58,082 nt of DNA from Hyphomicrobiales bacterium. Its GTDB lineage: Bacteria; Pseudomonadota; Alphaproteobacteria; Rhizobiales; CAJQND01. A program made the position numbers and the translations under genes. Every line of letters starts with the position of its first letter. The stretch's first letter is position 1. The stretch spans positions 1-58,082 of the forward strand of contig JANQOW010000079.1 in the NCBI GenBank assembly GCA_028285595.1, written 5' to 3'. The notes beneath the pieces were generated by a model. That model was not told where the DNA came from and did no database searches. It saw only the letters and a program-made list of their open reading frames with translations. Shown one piece after another: positions 34,459 through 43,284 of the stretch.

Positions 34459-35019
34459 ATGGCGGTTGGCCTCAAAAGGGCGGTTTTTCTGGACCGAGAC
34501 GGCGTTCTCACTGTTCCAGAATTCCGCAATGGCCGCTCCTACGCGCCAAAAACACTGGAAGCCTTGGAGTTTTACCCCGACGCACCAGCCGCCGTGGGCC
34601 GCCTGAAAGCGGCCGGGTTCGTGCTGATCGTGGTGACCAATCAACCCGACGTGGGCGCAGGCTTGGTGGAGCGCAGCATCATTGATGAAATGCACGCCCG
34701 ATTGCGCCACTCCATGCCGGTGGATGATGTGGAAGTCTCAACCGAAACCCGTGATCAGGTGAAAGGCTTGGTCACGGACCGCCGAAAACCTGGCATTGGC
34801 ATGTTGATGAGCGCCGCAAAGCGCTGGAACATTGACCTTAAGTCCAGCTATATGGTGGGCGATCGCGCAAGCGATGTGGAGGCGGGGCTGGCCGCGGGGT
34901 GCTCATGCGTCTTCATAGATCTGGGGTACACCAGCGAGTTGATAGCAACGGGCCAGCAGGCCACGGTCAGCTCGGTGAGCGAGGCAGCCGCATGGATTGT
35001 GGCCGACGCCTCCAAATGA
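34459..35019 (+). CDS. HAD-IIIA phosphatase (GmhB-like, without zinc loop)
   Basis: 186-residue haloacid-dehalogenase phosphatase similar to heptose 1,7-bisphosphate 7-phosphatase. HAD motifs: FLDRDGVLT (nucleophile and acid Asp), IVVTNQPDVGAG, DRRKPGIGM with the Lys, and MVGDRASDVEAGLAAGC. The Cys-x-His...Cys-x-Cys zinc loop of classical GmhB is missing. That stretch reads VEVSTETRDQVKGLVTDRRK, without a cysteine, so specificity may differ. It lies between the isomerase and the transaldolase, all co-directional. Confidence 0.84.
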   Translation: MAVGLKRAVFLDRDGVLTVPEFRNGRSYAPKTLEALEFYPDAPAAVGRLKAAGFVLIVVTNQPDVGAGLVERSIIDEMHARLRHSMPVDDVEVSTETRDQVKGLVTDRRKPGIGMLMSAAKRWNIDLKSSYMVGDRASDVEAGLAAGCSCVFIDLGYTSELIATGQQATVSSVSEAAAWIVADASK

Positions 35020-35032
35020 GGGATTGCGAAGT

Positions 35033-35749
35033 ATGGTGAGTGCAAAAGACCTGCAAATCAAAGTGTTTGCAGACGGTGCAGACATGCAAGGCATACTGGA
35101 CATGTATGCCAATCCGGACATTCAGGGGTTCACGACAAATCCCACTTTAATGCGCCAGGCAGGCGTGGACGACTACGAGAAGTTCGCCCGCGCGTTGCTG
35201 GAGAAGATCCAGGACAAGCCGGTATCTTTGGAGGTCTTCGCCGACGAGTTCGATGAAATGGAGCGACAGGCTCTCAAAATCGCCTCGTGGGGGGACAATG
35301 TGAACGTCAAGATCCCGATCACCAACACCAAGGGCGAGAAATCGGCGCCGCTGATCAAGAAGCTCTCCGCGGAGGGCGTGGTTGTGAACGTCACCGCAAT
35401 GATGAGCTTAGAACAGGTGGAAGATGTGGCCGAGGCGCTCGATCCTCAGACCGGGGCCATCGTGTCGGTCTTTGCAGGCCGCATTGCAGATACCGGACGG
35501 GACCCGGTTCCTCACATGACCGAAGCCCTAAATATCCTGAAGTCACGCCCAAAGGCTGAGCTTTTGTGGGCTTCTCCGCGGGAGCTCCTGAACATTTTCC
35601 AGGCCGATTGGATGGGGTGTCATATCATCACAGTCACCAATAGCCTGTTGGCAAAACTCTCTTTGGTTGGCAAAGACCTGGACGATTATTCACGCGAAAC
35701 GGTGGAGATGTTCTACCGGGACGCTTCAAGCGCCGGCTACACCTTGTAG
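35033..35749 (+). CDS. Short transaldolase (fructose-6-phosphate aldolase / TalC type)
   Basis: 238-residue single-domain class I aldolase. The Schiff-base lysine is in DNVNVKIPIT, with IQGFTTNPTLMRQAG near the N-terminus, VVVNVTAMMSLEQ and VSVFAGRIADTGRDP later. Small transaldolases can exchange a dihydroxyacetone unit to give sedoheptulose 7-phosphate, the entry substrate of heptose synthesis. That would fit the isomerase and phosphatase before it. The ATG at 35033 has GAGG upstream; an in-frame ATG at 34997 lies within the previous gene. Confidence 0.85.
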   Translation: MVSAKDLQIKVFADGADMQGILDMYANPDIQGFTTNPTLMRQAGVDDYEKFARALLEKIQDKPVSLEVFADEFDEMERQALKIASWGDNVNVKIPITNTKGEKSAPLIKKLSAEGVVVNVTAMMSLEQVEDVAEALDPQTGAIVSVFAGRIADTGRDPVPHMTEALNILKSRPKAELLWASPRELLNIFQADWMGCHIITVTNSLLAKLSLVGKDLDDYSRETVEMFYRDASSAGYTL

Positions 35750-35824
35750 CGCGCGCATCTTCACCTGATAGCGCCAACGTTCGGAGGCGCTTCTGAGACT
35801 GCTCAAAAGACGGACCATCAGATC

Positions 35825-36826
35825 ATGAAACACATCTGCGTACTGGGCGGAGCCGGCTATGTTGGTTCCCTGCTGTGCCCGCAACTCCTGGACGACGGCC
35901 ACAAGGTGACGGCCTTTGACATCTGTTATTTCGGCGACCACTTCCTGCCGCATGACAATCCCAATTTTAAGATGATCAAAGGTGACATCCGCAACGTTGA
36001 TCAGCTGCGCGAAGCCTATGAAGGCGCTGATATGGTGATCAATCTTGCCTGTATCTCCAACGATGCCAGCTTTGAGCTTGATGAAAACCTGAGCACCACC
36101 ATCAATCTGGATGCCTTCGAGCCTATGGTGGTTGCCGCCAAAGAGGCCGGTGTAAAGCGCTTCATCTACGCCTCATCAAGCTCCGTATACGGCGTATCGG
36201 ACGCGCCTGATGTGACCGAAGATCACCCGCTGGTGCCGCTCACGCTCTACAACGAGTACAAAGGCAAGTGCGAACCGGTTCTGTTCAGCCATATGGACCA
36301 TGATTTCGTCTGTTGTGTGATCCGCCCCGCCACTCTGTGTGGCTATGCCCCGCGCCAGCGGCTCGATCTGTCGGTGAACATCCTCACCAATCACGCCATC
36401 ACAAATGGTAAGATCACCGTATTCGGCGGCAGTCAGCTGCGCCCCAACCTGCATATTCAGGACATGTGCGACCTCTACCGCAAGCTGGTGCACATTGAAG
36501 ATGAGAAGATTGCAGGCAAGACCTTCAACTGCGGCTTCCAGAACATGTCGATCATGGAGATCGCGCAAATCGTCAAGCGCATCGTGGAAGAGGAGATGCC
36601 TGAGAAAGGCGACATTGAGATCGTCACCACTCCTACAGACGATATCCGCTCCTATCACATCAATTCCGACAAGATCCAAAATGAATTGGGCTTCAAGATT
36701 TCCCACTCCATCGAGGACGCGGTTCGCGATCTGTGCAAGGCGTTTAAGGCTGGTAAGCTGCCAGATAGCATGAGCAACGATTGGTACTACAACGTTAAGA
36801 CCCTGAAGAAGCTCAACGCCGCGTAA
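35825..36826 (+). CDS. NAD-dependent sugar epimerase/dehydratase (extended SDR) 1
   Basis: 333-residue extended short-chain dehydrogenase acting on a nucleotide-activated sugar. NAD-binding GGAGYVGSLLCPQL, the DIRN segment after strand 3, IYASSSSVYG and a YNEYK catalytic Tyr/Lys pair are visible. The middle has CCVIRPATLCGYAPRQRLDL, and the C-terminal substrate part includes DDIRSYHINSDKIQNELGF. Reaction type (epimerisation, dehydration or reduction) cannot be told. A 75-base gap separates it from the transaldolase. Confidence 0.85.
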   Translation: MKHICVLGGAGYVGSLLCPQLLDDGHKVTAFDICYFGDHFLPHDNPNFKMIKGDIRNVDQLREAYEGADMVINLACISNDASFELDENLSTTINLDAFEPMVVAAKEAGVKRFIYASSSSVYGVSDAPDVTEDHPLVPLTLYNEYKGKCEPVLFSHMDHDFVCCVIRPATLCGYAPRQRLDLSVNILTNHAITNGKITVFGGSQLRPNLHIQDMCDLYRKLVHIEDEKIAGKTFNCGFQNMSIMEIAQIVKRIVEEEMPEKGDIEIVTTPTDDIRSYHINSDKIQNELGFKISHSIEDAVRDLCKAFKAGKLPDSMSNDWYYNVKTLKKLNAA

Positions 36827-36922
36827 GGAGGCGTTCCGCCTCCCACGGCAACCACCAGCCCACCTCAAAGGGCATCTGCACAAGCAGGTGCCCTTCAGCG
36901 CGCTAAGAACGGAACCTTGCCC

Positions 36923-37930
36923 ATGTCCCAGACAAAGACAGTCCTGGTCACCGGCGGCGCCGGCTTTATCGGCTCGCACATGGTTGATGTGCTGCTTGAG
37001 CGCGGCATGACCGTGCGCGTGGTGGATAACCTCTCCGGCGGCCACGAACGCAATCTGGATCATCACCGCAGCAATTCCGCCCTCAGTTGCGAGTGGTCGG
37101 ATATCCGCGATTTAGCGCCGGATGCGGCCATTTTCCGGGATGTGAACTACATCGTCCATTTTGCCGGCATTGGCGACATCGTGCCATCCATCGAGCAACC
37201 CATCGAATACATGTCGGTCAACGTTCAGGGCACGGTTCGGGTGCTGGAGGGGGCGCGCGCGGCGGGTGCGGAGAAGTTTGTCTACGCCGCCTCCTCGTCC
37301 TGCTACGGGCTGGCAGATGTTCCCACGCGGGAAGATCACCCGATCAGGCCGCAATACCCGTACGCCCTTTCGAAGTACCAGGGCGAGCAAGCGGCGTTTC
37401 ACTGGCACCAAGTCTATGGCCTGCCCGTGAATGCCATCCGCATTTTCAACGCCTATGGCACCCGCGTGCGCACAACGGGAGCCTATGGAGCGGTGTTTGG
37501 TGTGTTCTTGCGCCAGAAATTGGCCGGCAAGCCCTTCACAGTGGTGGGCGATGGCGAACAGTCCCGCGACTTTCTCTACGCCTCCGACGTGGCAAAGGCG
37601 TTTCTCGCCGCAGCCGAAACCCCGCTTTCCGGCGAGATATGGAACCTGGGCGCGGGCAGTCCCCAGACCGTGAACAGTCTGGTGGACTTGATCGGCGGGG
37701 AGAAAGTGCATATTCCAAAGCGCCCGGGGGAGCCTGACTGCACATGGGCCGACATAACCAAAATCCAGAGGGACCTGAACTGGGCCCCTGAAGTTCCCTT
37801 TGAAGAGGGCGTTGGGCGCATGCTGGAGGATATCGAGGTGTGGAGCGACGCGCCCCTGTGGGAGCCGGACAGCATCGCGAAAGCCACCGAGACCTGGTTC
37901 CAGTATCTCGGTGAGGACAAGGATAAATGA
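36923..37930 (+). CDS. NAD-dependent sugar epimerase (UDP-glucose 4-epimerase-like) 2
   Basis: 335-residue extended SDR. Motifs: VTGGAGFIGSHMVDVLLERG, VDNLSGGHERNL, VYAASSSCYGLADVP, PYALSKYQGEQ (catalytic Tyr and Lys) and RIFNAYGTRVRTTGAYGAV. C-terminal GDGEQSRDFLYASDVAKAF is typical of UDP-hexose 4-epimerases and dTDP-glucose dehydratases. The ATG at 36923 is preferred to the TTG two codons earlier because GGAA sits at good spacing. Its stop overlaps the next start (ATGA at 37927). Confidence 0.87.
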   Translation: MSQTKTVLVTGGAGFIGSHMVDVLLERGMTVRVVDNLSGGHERNLDHHRSNSALSCEWSDIRDLAPDAAIFRDVNYIVHFAGIGDIVPSIEQPIEYMSVNVQGTVRVLEGARAAGAEKFVYAASSSCYGLADVPTREDHPIRPQYPYALSKYQGEQAAFHWHQVYGLPVNAIRIFNAYGTRVRTTGAYGAVFGVFLRQKLAGKPFTVVGDGEQSRDFLYASDVAKAFLAAAETPLSGEIWNLGAGSPQTVNSLVDLIGGEKVHIPKRPGEPDCTWADITKIQRDLNWAPEVPFEEGVGRMLEDIEVWSDAPLWEPDSIAKATETWFQYLGEDKDK

Positions 37931-39477
37931 CGGAAAGCCTGACGGCCCGCTTCGGCCACAAGATCAAGACCAGGGAAGAGTTGCGCGAGGCGATCGGCCC
38001 GCGGCCGCGGGATCAGAAGGTCATTATGTGCCATGGCGTGTTCGACGTGGTGCATCCCGGTCATATGCGCCATCTGATTTATGCCAAGAACAAGGCCGAC
38101 ATCCTGGTCGCCAGCCTGACCGCCGACAAGCATATCGAGAAAGGGCTGTACCGCCCCCACGTGCCCCAGGATTTGCGGGCAGCCAACCTCGCTGCATTCG
38201 AGGTTGTTGACTATGTGTTGATTGATGAAAACGCCAAACCGCTGAAAAACATTGAGTTTCTTCAGCCGGACTATTTCGCCAAGGGCTTTGAATATGTCTC
38301 CAACGGCATGGCGCCGAAGACGGCGGAAGAGAGCACCGTGCTTGAAAGCTACGGCGGCGAGATCATCTTCACCCCGGGCGATATCGTCTATTCCTCCTCA
38401 AAACTTATAGACATGGCTCCGCCTGAGCTGAAGATCGACAAGCTCATGGCGGTGATGGAACGCCACGGCGTAACGTTTGAAAGCCTGCGCCAAACCCTCA
38501 ATAACATGCCCGGCAAAACGGTGCATGTGGTGGGCGACACGATCATCGACAGTTTGACCCAATGCGCAATGATTGGCGGGCAAACCAAGACGCCCACCAT
38601 GAGCGTGCTGTTTGAGAACAAGACCGATTACATTGGCGGGGCCGGTATTGTGGCCAAGCACCTGCGCGCCGCCGGGGCCGATGTGACCTTTTCCACGGTC
38701 CTCGGCCAGGATTCCCTGGCAGAGTTTGCTCTGAACGGCCTGAAGGACTTTGATGTCGAAGTGCTGCCCATCATCGACAGCACCCGCCCGACCACCAACA
38801 AAAACGCCATTGTTGTCGGCGGATATCGCCTCTTGAAAGTGGATACGCTGGACAATTCCACAATCTCCGATGCCATCACCGACGAACTGTGCGGCGCCAT
38901 TCGCGAGACCGAGGCGGACGCCGTCGTGTTCAGTGATTTCCGCCACGGAATGTTCAACCGCAGAACCATCCCCTCCTTGGTTGAGGCTATCCCGGAGGGC
39001 GCCTTCCGCGTAGGCGACAGCCAGGTGGCCAGCCGTTGGGGCAATGTGACGGAGTTTAAGGGCTTTGACCTGATCACGCCGAATGAGCGTGAAGCCCGGT
39101 TTGCGCTTGCTGACCAGGATTCGGGCATTCGTCCCCTGGCCGCGAACCTCTATGACCTTGCGGGCTGCAAGACGTTGATCTTGAAGCTCGGGGAACGCGG
39201 CGTGCTCACTTGCATTCACAACGACCACGAAGCTTTGGACAGCTTCTTCATCATCGATAGCTTTGTGGAACGGGTGGTTGACGCGGTTGGTGCTGGCGAT
39301 GCCTTGCTGGCCTATGCAACGCTGGCGTCTTTGGTGAGCCGGTCGCAGGCGCAGGCCACCATCTTGGGCTCCATCGCGGCGGCTTGCGAGTGCGAGCTGG
39401 ACGGCAATGTGCCCGTGGCGCCGGAAGATATTCTGGCCAAGCTCGACAAGGCCGAGAAGCAGGCAAACTACAGATGA
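37927..39477 (+). CDS. Cytidylyltransferase-PfkB kinase fusion (HldE domains in reverse order)
   Basis: 516-residue bifunctional enzyme. Residues ~30-165 form a nucleotidyltransferase: CHGVFDVVHPGHMRHLIYAK, with the HxGH motif at H43-H46, and FLQPDYFAKGFEY. Residues ~185-510 form a PfkB/ribokinase-type kinase, with VVGDTIIDS, GGAGIVAKHLRAAGA and the catalytic DAVGAGDALLAYATL near the end. HldE, the heptose-phosphate kinase/adenylyltransferase, has these domains in the opposite order (kinase first), so this is a permuted relative. It would activate a heptose phosphate to an NDP-heptose. It overlaps both neighbours by four bases. Confidence 0.88.
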   Translation: MTESLTARFGHKIKTREELREAIGPRPRDQKVIMCHGVFDVVHPGHMRHLIYAKNKADILVASLTADKHIEKGLYRPHVPQDLRAANLAAFEVVDYVLIDENAKPLKNIEFLQPDYFAKGFEYVSNGMAPKTAEESTVLESYGGEIIFTPGDIVYSSSKLIDMAPPELKIDKLMAVMERHGVTFESLRQTLNNMPGKTVHVVGDTIIDSLTQCAMIGGQTKTPTMSVLFENKTDYIGGAGIVAKHLRAAGADVTFSTVLGQDSLAEFALNGLKDFDVEVLPIIDSTRPTTNKNAIVVGGYRLLKVDTLDNSTISDAITDELCGAIRETEADAVVFSDFRHGMFNRRTIPSLVEAIPEGAFRVGDSQVASRWGNVTEFKGFDLITPNEREARFALADQDSGIRPLAANLYDLAGCKTLILKLGERGVLTCIHNDHEALDSFFIIDSFVERVVDAVGAGDALLAYATLASLVSRSQAQATILGSIAAACECELDGNVPVAPEDILAKLDKAEKQANYR

Positions 39478-40418
39478 GCGACTTCCGGGCCATAGTCGTG
39501 GGCCTGGGGGTTCAAGGCCATAAGCGCAGGCGCTTTGCCGGCGACGATTATGTAGGCTGCGTTGATCCCGTGCATGAAGAGGCCGACTGGCGGGACATCA
39601 AAGACGTGCCGCTGGAGGCCTATGACTGCGCCTTGTGCTGTGTCCCGGATGAACCCAAGATTGAGCTTCTGACCTATCTTCTGGGTCACGGCAAGCACGT
39701 GTTGGTGGAGAAGCCCTTATGGGCCGCCCAAGATGGGGATATTGAGCGCCTCGACGCACTTGCTAAGGCCAACGGCGCGGTGTGTTACACAGCTTACAAT
39801 CATCGCTTTGAGCCGCACTACGTTCGGATGCGCGATCTTATCCGATCGGGCGATCTGGGCGAGATTTATCGCTGCCGCATGTTCTATGGAAACGGCACCG
39901 CGCGCCTGGTGCGCAATTCGGAATGGCGCGACCAAGGCGCTGGCGTGTTGCCGGACCTCGGTTCGCATCTGCTGGACACGTTAGCCTTCTGGTTCGGCGA
40001 ACGACTTGAGAGCTTTGAGGTCTACACCTCAAATTGCTTCGAGAACAAAGCGCCGGATCATGTGATCATCGGCACGGAGGCGGGTTCGCCCAAGATTGAG
40101 CTGGAGATGACCCTTTTGTCCTGGCGCAATCATTTCACCTGCGATGTCTTTGCCGAGAAAGGTTCGGCACATATTGAATCTTTATGCAAATGGGGGCCGG
40201 CCACCTTTACGCGGCGCATGCGCGTCTTGCCTTCCGGGCGTCCCCCTGAGGGGGCCGTTACCTTGGTGGAAGAAGATCCCACCTGGGTTGAGGAATATGC
40301 CCACTTTAAGAACCTCTGTCAGTCGGGAACGGAAACGGATCTCTCCAACGACATCTGGCTCAACACTGTTCTGGGCCGGCTCAGTGAAGAGGCCATCGCC
40401 AAGGCGGCAAAACCGTGA
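39474..40418 (+). CDS. Gfo/Idh/MocA-family sugar oxidoreductase
   Basis: 314-residue NAD(P)-dependent dehydrogenase with a Rossmann N-domain (AIVVGLGVQGHKRRRFAGDDYVGCVDP) and the family hallmark HVLVEKPLWA, which holds the catalytic Lys of the EKP motif. YTAYNHRFEPHYVRMRDLI and the DLGSHLLDTLAFWFGE block (Asp/His) complete the active site. Such enzymes oxidise C3 or a similar position of NDP-sugars or inositols. ATG at 39474 in the ATGA overlap with the fusion enzyme; the next gene overlaps its stop at 40415. Confidence 0.87.
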   Translation: MSDFRAIVVGLGVQGHKRRRFAGDDYVGCVDPVHEEADWRDIKDVPLEAYDCALCCVPDEPKIELLTYLLGHGKHVLVEKPLWAAQDGDIERLDALAKANGAVCYTAYNHRFEPHYVRMRDLIRSGDLGEIYRCRMFYGNGTARLVRNSEWRDQGAGVLPDLGSHLLDTLAFWFGERLESFEVYTSNCFENKAPDHVIIGTEAGSPKIELEMTLLSWRNHFTCDVFAEKGSAHIESLCKWGPATFTRRMRVLPSGRPPEGAVTLVEEDPTWVEEYAHFKNLCQSGTETDLSNDIWLNTVLGRLSEEAIAKAAKP

Positions 40419-41692
40419 ACGCAAAAGTTGCCTTTGTCGGAATGACCCATTTGGGGCTGGTCTCGGCGACCGGGATCGCATCGGCTGGATTTGATGTGTT
40501 GTGCGTGGACCGCGACACGGCGCTGACCGCGCGCCTTGCGGCGGGGGATTTGCCCGTTCTTGAGCCTGATCTCGACCGGCTTTTGGCCGCCAACGGCCCA
40601 CGCCAACGGTTTTCGAGCGCCTTTTCGGATCTGGCAGACCGGGATGTGGTCTATATCGCGCCTGACGTGCCCACTGATGATCAAGGCGCGAGCGATCTTA
40701 GCGGGATCGTCGAGCTGATTGAGCAGGTGACGCCGCATCTGAACGAACAGGCCATCTTGGTCATTTTGTGCCAGGTGCCTCCAGGCTTCACCCGACAGAT
40801 TTCGTTCGATGGCGCGCGCTTGTTCTATCAGGTGGAAACTCTGATCTTCGGCCGCGCCGTGGAGCGGGCCACGCAGCCTGAACGGTACATTGTGGGCTGC
40901 TCCGATCCCGCCGCACCGCTGCCGCCGGCTTTTGCCGCAGTGCTGGAGGCATTCGGTTGCCCAGTCTTACCCATGCGCTATGAAAGCGCTGAGCTCGCCA
41001 AGATCTCAATCAATATGTGCCTGGTCTCTTCGGTCAGCGTCGCCAACACCATGGCGGAGCTGTGTGCGGAGATTGGAGCGGACTGGAGCGAGATTGTGCC
41101 TGCGTTGAAGCTGGACAAGCGCATCGGCGCGTTTGCCTACCTGAAACCCGGCCTTGGCATCGCGGGCGGCAACCTGGAGCGGGATCTGCAGACGGTCCTG
41201 GACACCTCAGCCAAGACCGGCACCCACAGCGATATCGTCAGAGCGTGGCTGGACAACAGCGCCCATAACCGCAACTGGGCTGCAGGTGTTTTACGGGACA
41301 AACTGCTCTCCACTCACAAAGACCCACTGATTGCGGTTTGGGGTTTGGCCTACAAAGAGAACACGCACTCCATAAAGAACTCACCCTCATTGGCCACCCT
41401 CGCACAGTTCCCGGACACCCGCTTCCACGTGCATGACCCGGCCGTGGCGGAAGAGGATTTCGCGCACCCCTCCTCCACCCGCTTTGATCAGGTTATGGAC
41501 ACCGTTTCCGGAGCGGATGCCCTGATGATCCTGACCCCGTGGCCTGATTACCGCGCTCAGGACCTCCACAGGATTGCTCACGAAATGAGGGGGACCATGC
41601 TGATTGATCCTTACCGGATTTTCGATCCCGCCGACGCCCGCGCTGCCGGCCTCGTAAGCCACACCATGGGCGTTGCCCCGTTTGACCCTTGA
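40415..41692 (+). CDS. UDP-sugar dehydrogenase-like protein lacking the catalytic cysteine
   Basis: 425 residues with the three-domain fold of nucleotide-sugar 6-dehydrogenases. The NAD motif is degenerate, FVGMTHLGLVSATG in place of the GxGxxG form. The central AELAKISINMCLVSSVSVANT matches the dimer helix. Where family members have GFGGSC(F/L)PKD with the nucleophilic cysteine, this protein reads GLGIAGGNLERD (246-257), with Asn253 at the Cys position. The four-electron oxidation to a uronic acid needs that Cys, so it may carry out a different reaction, such as a two-electron oxidation, or be non-catalytic. The C-domain has WGLAYKENTHSIKNSPSL. GTG start overlapping the upstream stop. Confidence 0.85.
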   Translation: MNAKVAFVGMTHLGLVSATGIASAGFDVLCVDRDTALTARLAAGDLPVLEPDLDRLLAANGPRQRFSSAFSDLADRDVVYIAPDVPTDDQGASDLSGIVELIEQVTPHLNEQAILVILCQVPPGFTRQISFDGARLFYQVETLIFGRAVERATQPERYIVGCSDPAAPLPPAFAAVLEAFGCPVLPMRYESAELAKISINMCLVSSVSVANTMAELCAEIGADWSEIVPALKLDKRIGAFAYLKPGLGIAGGNLERDLQTVLDTSAKTGTHSDIVRAWLDNSAHNRNWAAGVLRDKLLSTHKDPLIAVWGLAYKENTHSIKNSPSLATLAQFPDTRFHVHDPAVAEEDFAHPSSTRFDQVMDTVSGADALMILTPWPDYRAQDLHRIAHEMRGTMLIDPYRIFDPADARAAGLVSHTMGVAPFDP

Positions 41693-41710
41693 ACGCTGCC
41701 AGGATTGCAC

Positions 41711-42595
41711 ATGCTTGAACACTTGACCTCCTCTCCTCAGGCCCCCGAACGGGTCGTCATCATCGGTGCCGGCGGCTTTGTCGGCAGCACTATCATGAAG
41801 CGCCTGGTGGCCCAGGGCATCGAAACGCTGGGCCTGACGCGCGCGCATGTTGACCTGATGAGCGAAGATGCAGGCTCCCGCCTCGCAGCCCATCTTCAGC
41901 CCGGCGATGCCGTCGTGGCCGTCTCCGCGGTTGCGCCTGTGAAAAACCTGGAGATGCTTAAGGACAATCTCAGCATCATCTCCGCAATCGCTGAGGCGTT
42001 GGAATCGGCCAGCCCGTCCCACGTGGTCAACATCGGCTCAGACGCCATCTACGCCGATAGTCCCGACCCATTGAGCGAAACCTCGTGCGCTTCGCCTGCC
42101 AGCCATCATGGGATCATGCATCTGACGCGGGAGGTCACCTTGCAACAGGCCACCGGTGACACGCCCTTCGCGACGCTGCGGCCAACCCTGATCTATGGCG
42201 CAGCGGACCCCCACAACGGCTACGGTCCAAACCGCTTCCGCCGGCTCGCCGCAGAGGGCCAGGAGATCGTGCTCTTCGGCGAGGGCGAGGAGCGGCGCGA
42301 TCATGTGTGGGTTGAGGACGTGGCTGAACTTGCCGTGCGTATGCTGATGCGCAAGAGCCAGGGCGTGCTCAATGCGGCCACCGGTACGGTAATCTCGTTC
42401 CGCGACGCGGCTGAGGCTGTTGTGGGACAGTTCGCTGAACCCGTGCCGATCAAAGGCTCGCCGCGCGTAGGTCCCATGCCGCACAACGGTTACCGCCCGT
42501 TTGACCCGTCCGCCACGCTCAAGGCCTTCCCGGATTTTGCCTATACACAGCCTGAGGCCGGGTTCGCACGCGTTCATGCCGAGATAGCGGGTTAA
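41711..42595 (+). CDS. Divergent extended SDR (NAD-dependent sugar reductase-like)
   Basis: 294 residues with a clear NAD site, VIIGAGGFVGSTIMKRL, and a C-terminal sugar-binding part: GPNRFRRLAAEGQEIVLFGEGEERRDHVWVEDVAEL, like NDP-sugar epimerases. The usual catalytic Tyr-x3-Lys is replaced by HHGIMHLTREV, with His at the Tyr position and no Lys. The active site is therefore atypical. The ATG at 41711 is used rather than the TTG two codons earlier. It lies 18 bases after the dehydrogenase-like gene and 4 bases before the methyltransferase. Confidence 0.8.
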   Translation: MLEHLTSSPQAPERVVIIGAGGFVGSTIMKRLVAQGIETLGLTRAHVDLMSEDAGSRLAAHLQPGDAVVAVSAVAPVKNLEMLKDNLSIISAIAEALESASPSHVVNIGSDAIYADSPDPLSETSCASPASHHGIMHLTREVTLQQATGDTPFATLRPTLIYGAADPHNGYGPNRFRRLAAEGQEIVLFGEGEERRDHVWVEDVAELAVRMLMRKSQGVLNAATGTVISFRDAAEAVVGQFAEPVPIKGSPRVGPMPHNGYRPFDPSATLKAFPDFAYTQPEAGFARVHAEIAG

Positions 42596-42599
42596 TCAT

Positions 42600-43259
42600 A
42601 TGGGCAGAGAAATCAATCTCTTAAGCTCCATCCCTAAGACAAAGCGCAACATTGAAGCGCGTGAGGACGCTAAAGATCCGGAGGTGGTGCGGATCTCAAA
42701 GCAATATGGCGAGATGTACTTTGACGGCCCCCGTTCCTACGGTTACGGCGGCTACAAATATGATGGCCGCTGGGTGCAGGTGGCCAAAGATATGATCGCT
42801 CATTTCGATCTGAAACCCGGCCACCGGGTGCTGGATGTGGGGTGCGCCAAGGGCTTCCTGGTGAACGATCTCATGGATGCCCTGCCCGGCCTTGAAGTGT
42901 TTGGCCTCGACATATCTGAATATGCGTTGATGAACTGTCACGACAATGTGGTCGGACGGCTGCATCTCGGCAGTGCCGACCATCTGCCCTTTCCCGACGA
43001 CAGCTTCGATGTGGTGATCTCGCTCGACTGCGTCCACAATCTTTCGCGCGATCGGGCAAAGATTGCCTTACAAGAAATTCAGCGACTTTCGGGTGGCAAG
43101 GCGTTCGTGCGGGTTGACAGTTACCGCACGCCAGAACAGAAAGCCATCTTCGAAAGCTGGGTGCTGACGGCGGAGTTTCACGACTATCCTGAAGGATGGC
43201 TGAAGCTTTTCGACGAAGCCGGCTACACAGGCGACTACAACTGGACCATCATTTCCTAA
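42600..43259 (+). CDS. Class I SAM-dependent methyltransferase
   Basis: 219-residue soluble methyltransferase. The SAM site is VLDVGCAKGFLVNDL (motif I), followed by EVFGLDISEYAL (motif II), LPFPDDSFDVVISLDCVHN (motif IV) and RDRAKIALQEIQRL. The N-terminal ~70 residues include YFDGPRSYGYGGYKYDGRW, also seen in sugar-locus methyltransferases. From context it probably methylates a sugar nucleotide intermediate or the growing glycan. Fully co-directional with its neighbours and separated by 4 and 25 bases. Confidence 0.86.
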   Translation: MGREINLLSSIPKTKRNIEAREDAKDPEVVRISKQYGEMYFDGPRSYGYGGYKYDGRWVQVAKDMIAHFDLKPGHRVLDVGCAKGFLVNDLMDALPGLEVFGLDISEYALMNCHDNVVGRLHLGSADHLPFPDDSFDVVISLDCVHNLSRDRAKIALQEIQRLSGGKAFVRVDSYRTPEQKAIFESWVLTAEFHDYPEGWLKLFDEAGYTGDYNWTIIS

Positions 43260-43284
43260 CTTAAGAACGAACGGAAACCCTTCC

